This document shows positions 37,725 to 48,720 of a stretch of 64,000 nucleotides of DNA, one piece after another. Position 1 is the stretch's first letter. Each line of letters begins with the position of its first letter. The notes below the pieces were generated by a model. That model was given only the letters and a program-made list of their open reading frames with translations. It was not told the DNA's origin and did no database searches. Made by a program: the position numbers and the translations under genes. Source of the DNA: Fomes fomentarius (taxonomy: Eukaryota > Basidiomycota > Agaricomycetes > Polyporales > Polyporaceae); the NCBI GenBank assembly GCA_022606135.1, contig JABYQN010000006.1:496001-560000 (forward strand). The letters run 5' to 3'.

Positions 37725-38682
37725 ATGTCGACATCCGTTTCCCCTGGATTACTAGAAAGTGACATATGGGTTGGGTAAGTCCTCGCGGTCTGCCACAGGA
37801 TGCCATCGCACCCGAGTGCTGACGACATTCTGGCAAACCTGTTCAGGCTGATACAGAACTATTGCGCTTTGGCTATCATGGGTCAGCATAGCACGCAGTC
37901 ACCTCCCCGGACCAACCTGACGCGCAGTATTCAACGTCAGCACTCATATTATATGACTACATGCTCACCCTCCCAGTGGAAGTGGCTGTATTCTGGAACC
38001 GCAAATTCACCGGTGTATCGGCGCTCTTCTTCTTCAACCGCTACTTTTCTCTACTTTTATTCAGTGCTAACACACACACAATATGGCTCGCATGGCCCAC
38101 TGCTCGGGGTACAATCATGGTATGATAGTACCCCCATCCATACAATTGATGATACTAATTCAGAGCATTTCATTCTCACAGCCGAGTCTGTTGTTCACCT
38201 TGTGAGGATCTCTCAACTCATTGTTCATGTCCAAACATACCCCAAAACAGGCTCGACCTCTTCCCTTGATATTGACCATCATTTTGCATGAACTTACAAC
38301 TGATCCGCCCCTCTTAGGTCATGTTATCGCTTTGATTTAGTCATGCAAATATTCACCGTACTGATGTACATTCCATACGCAGGTGTGTGACAGCTTTGAA
38401 CAAATTCAAGCATTATGACTAATTCAGTACAAGTGTTCTCCGGCTTGCGAGTGTATGCCCTTACGGAAAGATGTATCACCAGTTCCGTGATCACGTTTGT
38501 TCTTGCATGTGCGCCTTTCGCGATCAATCTGGTAATTTTTGCCCTTCACTGGACTGCGCAGAACATTGACAATCTGCCATCCCGCTATCAGGCTCGTATC
38601 CACTTCCTCGTACCCTACTTGGATATTTACTGGGGCTGCGAAGCGCATTACTCAACACCTCGTATCTTCTACCGACTGTAAG
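37725..38682 (+). CDS. DUF6533-type multi-pass membrane protein, 5' half, split by a retrotransposon
   Basis: Exons read by eye: 37725-37774, 37847-37881, 37941-38119, then (less sure) 38318-38382 and one from 38428 to a donor at 38678. The start is MSTSVSPGLLESDIWVG. The family core follows: YCALAIMALILYDYMLTLPV, EVAVFWNRKFTG and ALFFFNRYFSLLLF, then MQIFTVLMYIPYA and VFSGLRVYALTERC, all hydrophobic helices. DUF6533 proteins are numerous in agaricomycetes, receptor-like in topology and of unknown function. The gene continues after the Gypsy element at 48955. The exon structure around 38120-38317 and 38580-38680 is unresolved. Confidence 0.75.
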
Positions 38683-38916
38683 TGTAAGGACTCCGTACTT
38701 ACCGGACACACTCGCGTTATCAATAGATAAGATTAGATACATTGTATTACATAATGATTGTGGCTGTACACGAGCGTCATAAAGACGCTCGGAAGGACGT
38801 GGCGAGACTTCTCAGTCTTCCACCACGTCCAACTAGTACAACGCACTTCTCATATAGAGATTGGTGCAGCGTACTTGGGACATGGTGGGCCTCAAGACTA
38901 CTCAACATATATTACA
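38683..38916 (+). repeat. Gypsy 5' LTR (234 bp)
   Basis: Starts TGTAAGGACTCC and ends CATATATTACA. It contains two perfect 8-bp inverted repeats: CGAGCGTC/GACGCTCG (38771-38791, 5-nt loop ATAAA) and GGACGTGG/CCACGTCC (38795-38830). The single difference from the 3' LTR is T at 38883 against C at 48921, at a CpG. Confidence 0.97.
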
Positions 38917-38986
38917 CTTTTTTACGCTCCTCCACATACCGTGGACATCTATAAGAGAAGAGCAACATCAACATTGACACGTCAAC

Positions 38987-41900
38987 ATGAGTTCGTCTGC
39001 ACCTAGGAATACCCGGGAGGGTGACCACCCTCCTGGTCATTATCGCACATCCAGCGTGGTGCAGTCGACCCCATCACAACCTACTGCGACCACGCCCTCG
39101 ACACCCATTCAACATAATAGCCCAACTAATACGCCTCCGCAAGCTCCGAAGCACACCTCATCTAGAGGCAGCGCCCCACCGTCGACGTCCCGTTCAATGG
39201 GGACTGTTTATTCAGCTACACCATACACCGGGCCATTACTAGGCCCTAATGCTAACATTACATTGGGCGATAGTCCATATATACCTACAGGACTCCAGAC
39301 AGGAGGCCCGGCCGTACCTACGGTCAACCTACCGGAGAGAACCTCCAATGTCACTACAGATCATAAGGGCAAACGACGGTCGCAACCTGCTTTGAGTGCA
39401 GACCATTCACAGAACGTGGATGGCCGTCACTTTGAACAGTTAATAAGCCTCATTGCGGAGCAATCGCCGAACAACCTCCCTCCTGAGTTCTATAACCATG
39501 TCGGATCGATAGCTCGAAACACTGGATTCGAATTCGTCGAACAAGTAAAGGACGACAAAGACTCAGAAGATGACGATGAAATTGAGCAGAACGTCACGCG
39601 TTTATTCGATGCCATACAGGAATCCTTGGACGACGCACTACATGTCACGCATGAAGAACGACTGGGAAGGGCTGGATTGACTCGTGCTGAGAACATGCCA
39701 GGGAAGAGAGGATCGGTGTTATACCCGGCCGGAGGATATAGAGGACACGCCTCCGTGAGTGACAAGAATCCTTACTCACGTCAACAAATCTCCGCCCCCG
39801 TACCGGTATATGCATCGAGACCACGGCAGACCGCCATAGGGTCGAGCTCGTCATCATCTACGATTAGGAACCAACCGCCCTCTTCTTACCGATCACCGTA
39901 CGTCAGCGCGGACGATTCCCAGTCATCTGACGACACCAGCCCGACCGCAGACCGCGGTTGGGATGGGGTTCGGGGACAGGCCCCTCGGACATCGAGAGTT
40001 AGCTTCGCGCCTGAAGCTACTTACGTGCCCAAGGGATATCAAGCCACCTATTTTGGACCTAGAGTACCTAGGTCCAGTATTCCCCATACAGACTACAATC
40101 CTCGACGGCTGTTTGAGGATCATCCGTCGCGACCAAGGTTGCCGCCGCGTGCGACTACGGCCAGTAGTGCGCCACCACAGCCGGCAATGTATCAATCGCG
40201 GTATGCGATTCAACCTCACTTTTCGGCTTCCATTCGTCGGACTGCACCGCCTATGACGCATCAACAACCTTGGTCGACGGAGCCGGCTTGGCACCAACCA
40301 GTGCCTCCAACAGGATCAGCGTACCAGCAGAATATGCCTATGGGTGCACAGTCCGTGCATCCAGGACATACACTCCCTGTATTCCAACACATGCCCGCAC
40401 CGAGCTTACGCGATACTATAGGGTTGACAAGTATTAACGTGCTCATTGACGAGCAGGTGGGCTACGATTCCACCGGGCCTCTTCCCGATCACATCAAAAG
40501 CACGAAACCGGCCGCTCTGGCGCAATACGACAGAAGGGACGATGACGTGGCTTTCCACGTATGGTTGAGCGGCGTGCTCACATACTGCTGCCGCCTCCAC
40601 ATTACGGGCCGGAACTTGGACCCAGATAGACTCGATGTTCTAGGCACCGCCCTGTCAGGCGATGCCGTGGACTGGTACTATCAGAATCTGGTTTCCCCAT
40701 ACCGCATCCAGCAGTATTGGACGTTCAAGCACGCGGTGAATGCGTTATACCAATGCTTCATCATAACCGACGCCTTTCAGCAGGCAACGAACCAGTTCTA
40801 TAACGTCCGATACCATCACAAAGGAGGAGTCGCTGCGCTGTACCAGGACATGCAGTACTGGTCGCAGCGCATGCTTGAGCCTCCTCCCGAGCTATTGTTC
40901 AAAGAACGTTTCCTACTTTCCATACCGGAAGATATGGAACGTGCGATTACGGTTGGCTGGGGTATCGACCATATGGCGATATCTGCTCGAGGCCTATACG
41001 AGGCCGCTCTCAAATATGAAGCGGCCGAAGAAGGCATACGGTTGCGACGTACGATGTACACGCAGAACAAGCCGGTTGCTGGTTCGTCGAAATCATCGTC
41101 GAACCAGTTGCCCTCGTCAAGACCCTCGACCACCATCAAGTCTTCACCCTCAGGTTCACACCAGAGGCCCCGCTTCGTCATTCGACCTATCAAGAGGGAC
41201 GAGGTGAAGCGATCGCAAGGGTCGACCTTCGTCAAGAAGGTCGTTCCACAGAACAGAGGCCATTCGGGCCCTCCGCAAGGGCAATCATCATCGCATGCGA
41301 GGCCGACCTCGGGGACTCACCAGTCCGCAGGGCCGACCAAGCTCCTTCAACCTGGAGTATGCTTCGCTTGTGGGAAGCCTGGCCATTACAAGGGCGATCC
41401 TGCATGTCCGAAGCGCAACCAGCCGAATGCTGGATTTCGGGCGCAGCGCATCTTCGAAGAGACGCAACAACTGTTCTCGATGCGCATGGCCGAAGAAGGC
41501 ATCGACGTCGACCAGCCGACGGATGGTCACAACGACCACGTCGAGGATCTCGTCGAGCCTGAGGAGGAACCACAGTCAGTGGAACCTCCAGCTTTGGATG
41601 ACGAGGAATACCAAGGACTCTATGCGGAGTCAGAGGAGGAATCGGATGAACCTGGTGCACAGTATTATGAACTGTACACCGGGATGATGTCTCTGTGCAA
41701 GGACGGCTTGTCAGAAGAAGAGCAATGTGTCCTGGACAACGACCCGCTCTTGGAATCAGCGGAAAAGACGCTTCAGTCTTTCCAACTGGCTACGGAGCCC
41801 ACGCCCCAGACAGCTCGTCTGGCATGGCTTCATGACTCGCGGGTGCGACAACTGAACAAGCCGGCAGATCAGCCGGTTCGAGACCTTCAGTTGCAACGGC

Positions 41901-42373
41901 CGTTGTGCGCGGAAGTCATGATCAATGACGTTCCAGCATACACGCTGTTCGACTCGGGATGCACAACGGACATGTTGTCTCCCGTGTTGGCATATGTCAC
42001 CCAAGCCGACCGAGTGGATCTTCGGGAGCAAATGGGGCTTCAGCTTGGAACCAAGGGCAGTCGCACGAAGATCACACACGGCGCGCGAGCCAACATGAAC
42101 ATCGGTCCAACGACCGAGAAACAGTATTACTTCGACGTCGTCGATATTGACAGATACGACGTCATTCTAGGCACCCCATTCTTCACTCGACATAAAGTCG
42201 AGTTGGACTTCAAGAACCATCGCATCGTCATCGATGGTAAGGCCACTCCGGTCTACGACGCGGTTCACGAGGCGGAAGTCATCCGTACTCGTGAACAGGA
42301 GCGTCGTAAGGGCCTAGCCAAACAGCTACACTCTGCGTTAATCGCCGACCAGGCCGACCATCTTCACGCATAG
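38987..42373 (+). CDS. Gypsy gag-protease
   Basis: A 1128-residue open frame begins MSSSAPRNTREGDHPPG. A long Pro/Ser-rich N-terminal part precedes the gag capsid-like region (about 520-720; DDVAFHVWLSGVLTYCC, LSGDAVDWYYQNLV). A zinc knuckle CFACGKPGHYKGDPAC follows near residue 790, with six residues rather than the usual four before the last cysteine. An acidic linker leads to a retroviral-type aspartic protease with the active-site triad in YTLFDSGCTTDML and the flap/ILG segment YDVILGTPF. The frame ends in TAG (42371-42373), and the RT continues in the same frame directly after. Confidence 0.93.
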   Translation: MSSSAPRNTREGDHPPGHYRTSSVVQSTPSQPTATTPSTPIQHNSPTNTPPQAPKHTSSRGSAPPSTSRSMGTVYSATPYTGPLLGPNANITLGDSPYIPTGLQTGGPAVPTVNLPERTSNVTTDHKGKRRSQPALSADHSQNVDGRHFEQLISLIAEQSPNNLPPEFYNHVGSIARNTGFEFVEQVKDDKDSEDDDEIEQNVTRLFDAIQESLDDALHVTHEERLGRAGLTRAENMPGKRGSVLYPAGGYRGHASVSDKNPYSRQQISAPVPVYASRPRQTAIGSSSSSSTIRNQPPSSYRSPYVSADDSQSSDDTSPTADRGWDGVRGQAPRTSRVSFAPEATYVPKGYQATYFGPRVPRSSIPHTDYNPRRLFEDHPSRPRLPPRATTASSAPPQPAMYQSRYAIQPHFSASIRRTAPPMTHQQPWSTEPAWHQPVPPTGSAYQQNMPMGAQSVHPGHTLPVFQHMPAPSLRDTIGLTSINVLIDEQVGYDSTGPLPDHIKSTKPAALAQYDRRDDDVAFHVWLSGVLTYCCRLHITGRNLDPDRLDVLGTALSGDAVDWYYQNLVSPYRIQQYWTFKHAVNALYQCFIITDAFQQATNQFYNVRYHHKGGVAALYQDMQYWSQRMLEPPPELLFKERFLLSIPEDMERAITVGWGIDHMAISARGLYEAALKYEAAEEGIRLRRTMYTQNKPVAGSSKSSSNQLPSSRPSTTIKSSPSGSHQRPRFVIRPIKRDEVKRSQGSTFVKKVVPQNRGHSGPPQGQSSSHARPTSGTHQSAGPTKLLQPGVCFACGKPGHYKGDPACPKRNQPNAGFRAQRIFEETQQLFSMRMAEEGIDVDQPTDGHNDHVEDLVEPEEEPQSVEPPALDDEEYQGLYAESEEESDEPGAQYYELYTGMMSLCKDGLSEEEQCVLDNDPLLESAEKTLQSFQLATEPTPQTARLAWLHDSRVRQLNKPADQPVRDLQLQRPLCAEVMINDVPAYTLFDSGCTTDMLSPVLAYVTQADRVDLREQMGLQLGTKGSRTKITHGARANMNIGPTTEKQYYFDVVDIDRYDVILGTPFFTRHKVELDFKNHRIVIDGKATPVYDAVHEAEVIRTREQERRKGLAKQLHSALIADQADHLHA

Positions 42374-45300
42374 GGGGATGCAACGGGTAGTACCATTGCG
42401 GAACCTCCCCACTCCCGTTATGCGCACATCAACAAGTTGTCGGGAGGGGAGGAGAATGGCCGAACAGCCGTTTTGACAATTCCCGAACGACATCAAGGAC
42501 AAAAATTCAATGTGAACACTCCACGGCTAGTGGAGCATTCATTGCCAACACTACATTCATCGGGCAGACCCAAGTTAGAATTATCGGGGCTACCGGACCC
42601 ATTGGGCCTGCACCAGTTCTTCGTCCATATTCTGTCCGAATATTTGGAAGAAGAACAGATATGGAAGACTCATTGAGAGCCTCCCAAGGAGGAAAACGAG
42701 GAAAACTTGCAATCGTTACGCGACAAGTGGCTTGCGGAATATGATGATATGCTTCGTCCGCCACCACCGGGGCTACTGCCATGGCGTGAAGTGAATCATC
42801 GTATCCCCTTGATCGACGGGACCAAGCAGTATAGGTATTGCCTACCGCGATGCCCAGAAGCTGTCAAGGACAAACTTCTGGAGAAAATCGAGAAGTACAC
42901 CGACACGTTATGGTGGAAAATGGCTAACATACGACAAGCAGCGCCGCTCCTTTGTGTAGCAAAGAAGAATGGCAAACTACGGACAGTAGTTGATGCTCGT
43001 CAACGGAACGATAACACCATCAAGGATGTTACGCCACTGCCGGACCAGGACCAAATCTGCATGGACGTTGCGCGAGCCAAGTATCGCTCGAAGATCGACC
43101 TTTTGGATGCCTATGAACAAGTTCGGATAGAACTTGAAGACGTCTGGAAGACTGGGTTTTCGACACCGTTTGGAACGCTTGTTAGCATGGTCATGCAGCA
43201 GGGCGATTGCAATGCACCCGCAACCTTCCAACGCCTCATGACGACAATATTCCGCGACTTCTTGGGCCGGTTCGTACACGTATATCTGGACGATATATTC
43301 GTGTACTCCGACTCGATTCAAGACCACGAGAAGCATCTGCGGCTTGTGTTTAACAAGCTATGCGAGGCCAAACTGTACATGAGTCACGCCAAGTGCGACT
43401 TATACTCGAAGCGAATGGATTGTCTGGGACACATCATCGACGACAAGGGCCTCCACGCAGACGCGGACAAGATGAGTTGAATACGAGAGTGGCGAACACC
43501 ACGCTCGTACCACGAAGTCCAATGATTCCTTGGACTGGTCAACTACCTTGGACCGTTCATGCCGAACGTATCCGCGTACACTACAGTACTGTCGGATATG
43601 GAACATAACGACAGACCGTTCGTCTGGCGTCCACTTCATCAGAAGTGTTTCGACATGATCAAGGTTATGGCTTGCAAGGCCCCAATCCTCAAACCCATCG
43701 ACCCGCGGAAGGACGAACCGATATGGCTCATCTGCGACGTGTCGATACACGGCCTTGGTGCCCTCTACGGTCAAGGCGAAGACTGGTGGAGCTGCCGTCC
43801 CGCTGGATTTTTATCTAAAAATTCACGAGCGCGCAGCGAGCCTATCACACCTACGAGCAGGAAGCTCTGGCCATTCTTGAAGGCCTCATGAAATGGGAAG
43901 ATAAACTCATAGGCTGGAAGCTCAACATCGTCACGGACCACAAGGCGCTCGAGTTCTTCAAGAACTCGATGCAACCAAACAACCGTCAAATCCGGTGGAT
44001 CGAGTACATGGCTCGATTCGACTTCCAGCTCCAGCACGTACCTGGGAAGGAGAACAAGGTAGCGGACTGTCTGTCTCGCTACTATGAGAACGACAACGCG
44101 GACGAGTTCCACGACCCTCACCACTACGTCAACGCCGACGTCAGGCTGGACCCAGACTGGGACGACCTTCCGGGGAACCGTGTCGCGGAACTGCGCACGG
44201 GACGAATCACTCGTCAAAACCCCGAAGGATTGGAGCCCAAGGAACGCGACGAGCAGCGAGAGCTTCGTCAGCAAGCTGAACCACGGACAGTGGAAGCAGA
44301 CGAGATGGCCGCTGCAGCAGCCAAAGCTGCAGAACAAGCACAACCAGTGCCTGAGGATCAGACCGAACCTCAGGTAGAAGACGACGATCCCGCACCGACA
44401 GTGTGGGATACCATGGCTAATGGACCGTCGCTGCGGAAGATGATGGAAGACGTCCAAGGCTTTCTTGAGGCCATCAAGAAAGGCTATCAAGTGGACACCT
44501 TCTTCAGCCGGGTTCTCCAGAGCCCTTCGATGCACAAGAACTTTGTCGTACGCAATAACTTCGTGTACACGGCGAACGGTCGCGGCGAACAAGTTCTGTG
44601 CCTTCCTCGGACAAAATTCAAGCAACCGACGACGACGCAGATCGTCATCGACCAAGCGCATGAAACTCTAGGACACTTCGGCGCCCAGAAGACGTCAGAA
44701 TACCTCTGTCGTTGGTACTGGTGGCCGAAAATGGGAGTCGAGGTTGAACGATTCTGTATATCATGCTGGAGATGCCAGTCGTCCAAGCCTCGGAATCAGC
44801 TGAAGGCAGGGCTACTGCACTCACTGCCGATTCCACTCATTCCCTGGATGGCCATCGCAATGGATTTCGTTGGTCCTTTTCCGCGAGCGAACGGATTCGA
44901 TTACTTATGGGTAATCGTATGCCGACTCACGTCTATGGTACATCTAGTACCAATTTGTACCACTGACACCGCTGCGGACCTCGCCGCAATTTACTTACGC
45001 GAGGTTGTACGGCTCCATGGATTACCTCAGTCTATCGTCTCAGACCGAGACCCCAAGTTCACCTCAAAGTTCTGGAGGGAGCTTCATCGCCTGCTCGGCG
45101 CGAAACTCCTCATGTCCACCGCGTTTCACCCGCAAATGGATGGTATATCCGAGCGCACTATACGTTTGGTTAACCAGATACTGCGATCATTGGTCAAGCC
45201 TGATCAGTTAGATTGGCTTGACAAAATTCCACTTGCCGAGTTCGCGATCAATTCCTCTGTAAGTGCGTCTACGGGTTTCGCACCTTTCGAACTCAACTAC

Positions 45301-45945
45301 GGGTATCTACCATGGACTATGGCCGGTATAAGCACAGACAGTGCTTTTACTGGTGTTCGCGAGTTCGCGCAGCAAGCGCGCGCAAACCTGGAGATGGCTC
45401 ACGACGCGCTCATCAAGAGCCGCGTGAACCAAACACATTATGCGAACCAAAGCCGGCAACAAGAGCCAGACTTCGAGGTAGGTGACATGGTTTACCTGTC
45501 TACCAAGAACCTGTCCGTCCCGAAAGGGCGGGCAAGGAAACTGGTACCCAAATACATTGGGCCTTATAAGATTGTTGGTGCGAACGTGGAGACCTCTAGT
45601 TACACGCTTGAGCTTCCGCCCGATCTTGTCGAACGAAGAATCCATCCGACCTTCCATGTAGATCTACTACGGAAGCACGAACTGAATGATGACCATTTAT
45701 TCCCTCACCGCGATTCACACGCGTTCTACGACATGGGGAACAACGACGAGCAGGAATGGCTTGTCGATGAAATCGTGGGCCACCGCTGGGTAGGTAATAA
45801 AATCGAATTCTATGTAACATGGACGCACGGCGACACTACATGGGAACCGTACTCGAAATGTAACAAATTATCGGTAACGGATGAGTATTTCCGTCTCCAG
45901 GGCGTACAGCACTGGAGGTCTCTTCCGAGGAAATTGGAGGACTGA
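42374..45945 (+). pseudogene. Gypsy pol: reverse transcriptase, RNase H, integrase, chromodomain (disrupted)
   Basis: RT begins near 42700 and includes YRSKIDLLDAYEQV, the active site YLDDIFVYSDS and CLGHIIDDKGL. Three in-frame TGA codons (42674-42676, 43478-43480, 43523-43525) interrupt it; at each the family expects or allows arginine (CGA). A one-base loss in an A run near 43820 shifts RNase H to the next frame, which then stays open to 45945. Integrase shows the HHCC zinc site (HETLGH, CISCWRC) and the DDE residues in AMDFVGPF, VSDRDPKF and ISERTIRL. The C-terminal chromodomain (WLVDEIVGH, FYVTWTHGDTTWEP) marks it as a chromovirus, which can target modified histones. Confidence 0.92.
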
Positions 45946-46114
45946 CACGACGCGTCCAGTCATCAGGTGACCGCGTTGGGCGCCCCCTACCTAATTTGGA
46001 CAAAATTAGGAGATGGCGCTTAAGTTAGCAGACTTACCGAAATTGGCTCCGAATTTGACATAAGCCACCGTCTGCCTCAAGACATCCTCATCCTCTACTA
46101 CCACCACCACCACC

Positions 46115-46753
46115 ATGAACGCTGACCACTCTGCCCACTTCAACCCCGCCGTGCTGACCGTCCCCACAGATGGCCAGCAGCAGCAGCAGCAGCAACAACA
46201 ACACGCGGCCATCCCGCCATCGCAGACCGCGATGGAAGGGGTGACCGTGACGATGGCGCAGAACGCGCCCTTGTTGGCAGGGGGTATGGGGATGGGGCCA
46301 CCTTACCAGGTGTCCAGCCCCTACCCACCCGTCGCATATCCTCACCACTTGGCGGGCATGGTCCCGTACGGCGCGCCATACGCGGCCCCGTACGGCGGCC
46401 CTCAATTTGTGCCCATGCCGCCGCCGCCAACAACAGTCGCGACCGCGCCGGGGGCACCACCACTCATGCCCATGTCGTCCTCCCACATGCAGTGGGAATG
46501 CATCGACAGGGAGATGGTGTACATGGGGCATCGCGACCCCAGATGCACCATCTGCCCGGTGTATATTCAGCATGTCACGGCCGCCCGGAACGAACCCCAA
46601 TACGTCCAAGCTCACGAGGAGGCCTGGGCTGAGCAACAAAATGCCTACTATGCTCATTTCGAGCGGTGGCGATCCTCAAGGGGGAAGGGGCCGGAGCCGG
46701 CGACGAACTTTGTCGACTCCGGGCGGAGAACGAACGATTGGAGGAAGATTTGA
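46115..46753 (+). CDS. Gypsy accessory region, first open frame
   Basis: A 212-residue frame lies 170 bp after the chromodomain. It has a poly-Gln stretch (nine Q in codons 21-29), a Pro/Gly/Met-rich middle, then a compact segment with spaced Cys residues, WECIDREMVYMGHRDP and CTICPVYIQHV, ending in charged helix. The original protein appears to continue in another frame from about 46666, where a strong coiled coil (LCRLRAENERLEEDLRKQ) is read before a stop at 46863. No known domain was recognised. It is not part of standard Gypsy coding content. Confidence 0.65.
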   Translation: MNADHSAHFNPAVLTVPTDGQQQQQQQQQHAAIPPSQTAMEGVTVTMAQNAPLLAGGMGMGPPYQVSSPYPPVAYPHHLAGMVPYGAPYAAPYGGPQFVPMPPPPTTVATAPGAPPLMPMSSSHMQWECIDREMVYMGHRDPRCTICPVYIQHVTAARNEPQYVQAHEEAWAEQQNAYYAHFERWRSSRGKGPEPATNFVDSGRRTNDWRKI

Positions 46754-46880
46754 GGAAACAACGGGAACGTCAGGACGACCTTGAGCAGAGGTTGTCCCGG
46801 GCTTGGGACACGCATGACACGCAACGTCGGCGTGCTGATCAACTTCAAGACGAGGTAGACTGACTCTCGCGAAGGAGAGA

Positions 46881-48521
46881 ATGGTCTCGTTCACCTCGAG
46901 GAGATCGTCGCGAGTGGTGACGGTCTCCCCGCATCTCTCCCCATCCCTCATCCACACATCCGGGCTCATCAAGAGGCCCCATCCCATCCGCTCAACCTCC
47001 CCCACATGCACGCGACCGAGCACCGCCACCGTTGCCGACGATGGGCCCGCCGCCAGCGGACTATCGTCCACCTTGCTCGCGCCAAAACCGCGCTGTGGTG
47101 TCGACAGATCGTCGCACCACTACTCCAACATCGCAGCCCCGACCGGAGTTTGTGCAGGGATCATCACGATCCGCTGCACCTCCAGCCGCGCCTGCCACAA
47201 CTACGACGGAGGACGCAATGGAAACGGACGAACAACTGTCCGCTACCTCGCCCATCACAGACCTACCAGTCCTACCTCCTGCGTCAGACCTCCCCTCAAT
47301 CACTTTCTGGACAACGACGAAATCGACCTCAAAGAGGTCAGGCGACGCGAAAGCCGAGCTCGCGCACATCGTGCTCGTGCCGCGGCGAGCAGGCCACCGT
47401 CCACGACGATGGGAACTCGCGCTCAGACAGAGCCGAGCCCCGCTGAACTCCCATACGACGACATCCCGGCCCCGTCACTCCCTCAAGGCGTGCCTGCATC
47501 GGCCACGCGCGACCAATGGCCCGTCAACCTCCCCTGGCCCGTCAACCTCCCCTGGCCCGCAACGACCGAGATCCGCCTCGCGGACGCATGGCACAATTAT
47601 GTGCCGAGGAGCATCGAGCAGGCCACCGCGCTCATGCAAGAAGCTCGCGACCAGCAGGGTGGCGCACTACAATGGGTGCGTCACCTTATCGCGCAAATCG
47701 ACGCGCAGTCGGGGTACATGGCCGTACCTGGACTCGCTGCGGTCAAGAATAGCTGGCGCAACCCCGCGCGATGCCGCCCCGAGTCCATCGCTCGCCCTTC
47801 GGCTCCCAGCCAGTCCGCTGTGAACCCCCCACGCCGTGGCCAGGCCATGCCTACACACGCCGACCCACCAGCTCGGTGGGCCAAGTACTACCGAACTTAC
47901 CCCCACTCCATTCCGCGACAGCTCGTCACGAACCTGGCGCATCCTGAGCAAGTACCCCCGCTCGATATGATCGAGGGGTACATGCTCATGAGGCGGTTCG
48001 TACCACTGACTGGCAAGAGCGAAGGTTCGCAACGCGCACAGCTGCTCGCTGTGATCGCACGCGCGTTCTTGGTGCTCGACTTTTATGAGTGCATGGTCGC
48101 GCATCACCACCTACGCGTGGCGACGACCGAGGACTTGAAGCCAGTTCCCGGTCCCATCGCTAACGTTGGGGAAATCGACGTTATCCGATGGGCTGCGCAA
48201 TGTGGAATGACCCGCTGCACGTCGCTACTCATCTCAAATGTAGCACGTCGGTGCCGCAACCAAGACCTGGGTCGCGCCCTGGATAGCATGGAAGTCTGGC
48301 CAGACTTCCCGTCATCCCTGGAGGACGTACCCACGTACGTGGCATCCTCGTCGACCACCACTTCGATGACCAATCCCGTAGATCCTCACGGCGATGGATC
48401 AGTCCCTCAAGAAGACGTCGAGATGACTGGGGAAGGCTCCGCTCAGACCGAGCAACCCGTCGTGGACGCTCCTGCTGGAGGCATACGTTCCGAAGGTGAG
48501 GATCACGCTCGCGACGAGTAG
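46881..48521 (+). CDS. Gypsy accessory region, second open frame
   Basis: A 546-residue frame. The first 150 or so residues are Ser/Pro/Arg-rich and probably out of the original frame, because adjacent frames look more protein-like up to about 47310. From about residue 145 the sequence becomes well composed: RRRESRARAHRARAAASR, ATALMQEARDQQGGALQWV, ARWAKYYRTYPHSIPRQLV, LDMIEGYMLMRRFVPLTG and ARAFLVLDFYECMVAHHHL, ending acidic. An 18-bp unit is tandemly repeated at about 47520-47555 (PVNLPW twice). It looks like the helical C-terminal domain of one accessory protein whose N-terminal parts are now in several frames. Function unknown. Confidence 0.6.
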   Translation: MVSFTSRRSSRVVTVSPHLSPSLIHTSGLIKRPHPIRSTSPTCTRPSTATVADDGPAASGLSSTLLAPKPRCGVDRSSHHYSNIAAPTGVCAGIITIRCTSSRACHNYDGGRNGNGRTTVRYLAHHRPTSPTSCVRPPLNHFLDNDEIDLKEVRRRESRARAHRARAAASRPPSTTMGTRAQTEPSPAELPYDDIPAPSLPQGVPASATRDQWPVNLPWPVNLPWPATTEIRLADAWHNYVPRSIEQATALMQEARDQQGGALQWVRHLIAQIDAQSGYMAVPGLAAVKNSWRNPARCRPESIARPSAPSQSAVNPPRRGQAMPTHADPPARWAKYYRTYPHSIPRQLVTNLAHPEQVPPLDMIEGYMLMRRFVPLTGKSEGSQRAQLLAVIARAFLVLDFYECMVAHHHLRVATTEDLKPVPGPIANVGEIDVIRWAAQCGMTRCTSLLISNVARRCRNQDLGRALDSMEVWPDFPSSLEDVPTYVASSSTTTSMTNPVDPHGDGSVPQEDVEMTGEGSAQTEQPVVDAPAGGIRSEGEDHARDE

Positions 48522-48720
48522 CCGCGATAGACCTCGTAAAGGATGCCACCACCGTAGCACATCTATACGAGATGACTACGGTAGGCTGACTCCTTGTGGC
48601 TATCATATCCTACTCCGTCTGCGGGACGTTCAAGATCACATTACTATTATCTTCCAACTGGACTAATTCTATTCTTTTCTTTATCATACTCGAACCCTAG
48701 TGGGTTCTGAAGGAGGGGAG

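Noticed and set aside
43771..44661. 296-residue frame antisense to Gypsy integrase
   Set aside because: It overlaps RNase H and integrase motifs on the plus strand; no motif of its own.
46115..46753. Captured env gene for the Gypsy accessory region
   Set aside because: No signal peptide, transmembrane helix or glycoprotein-like cysteine pattern is visible, so an envelope role is not supported.
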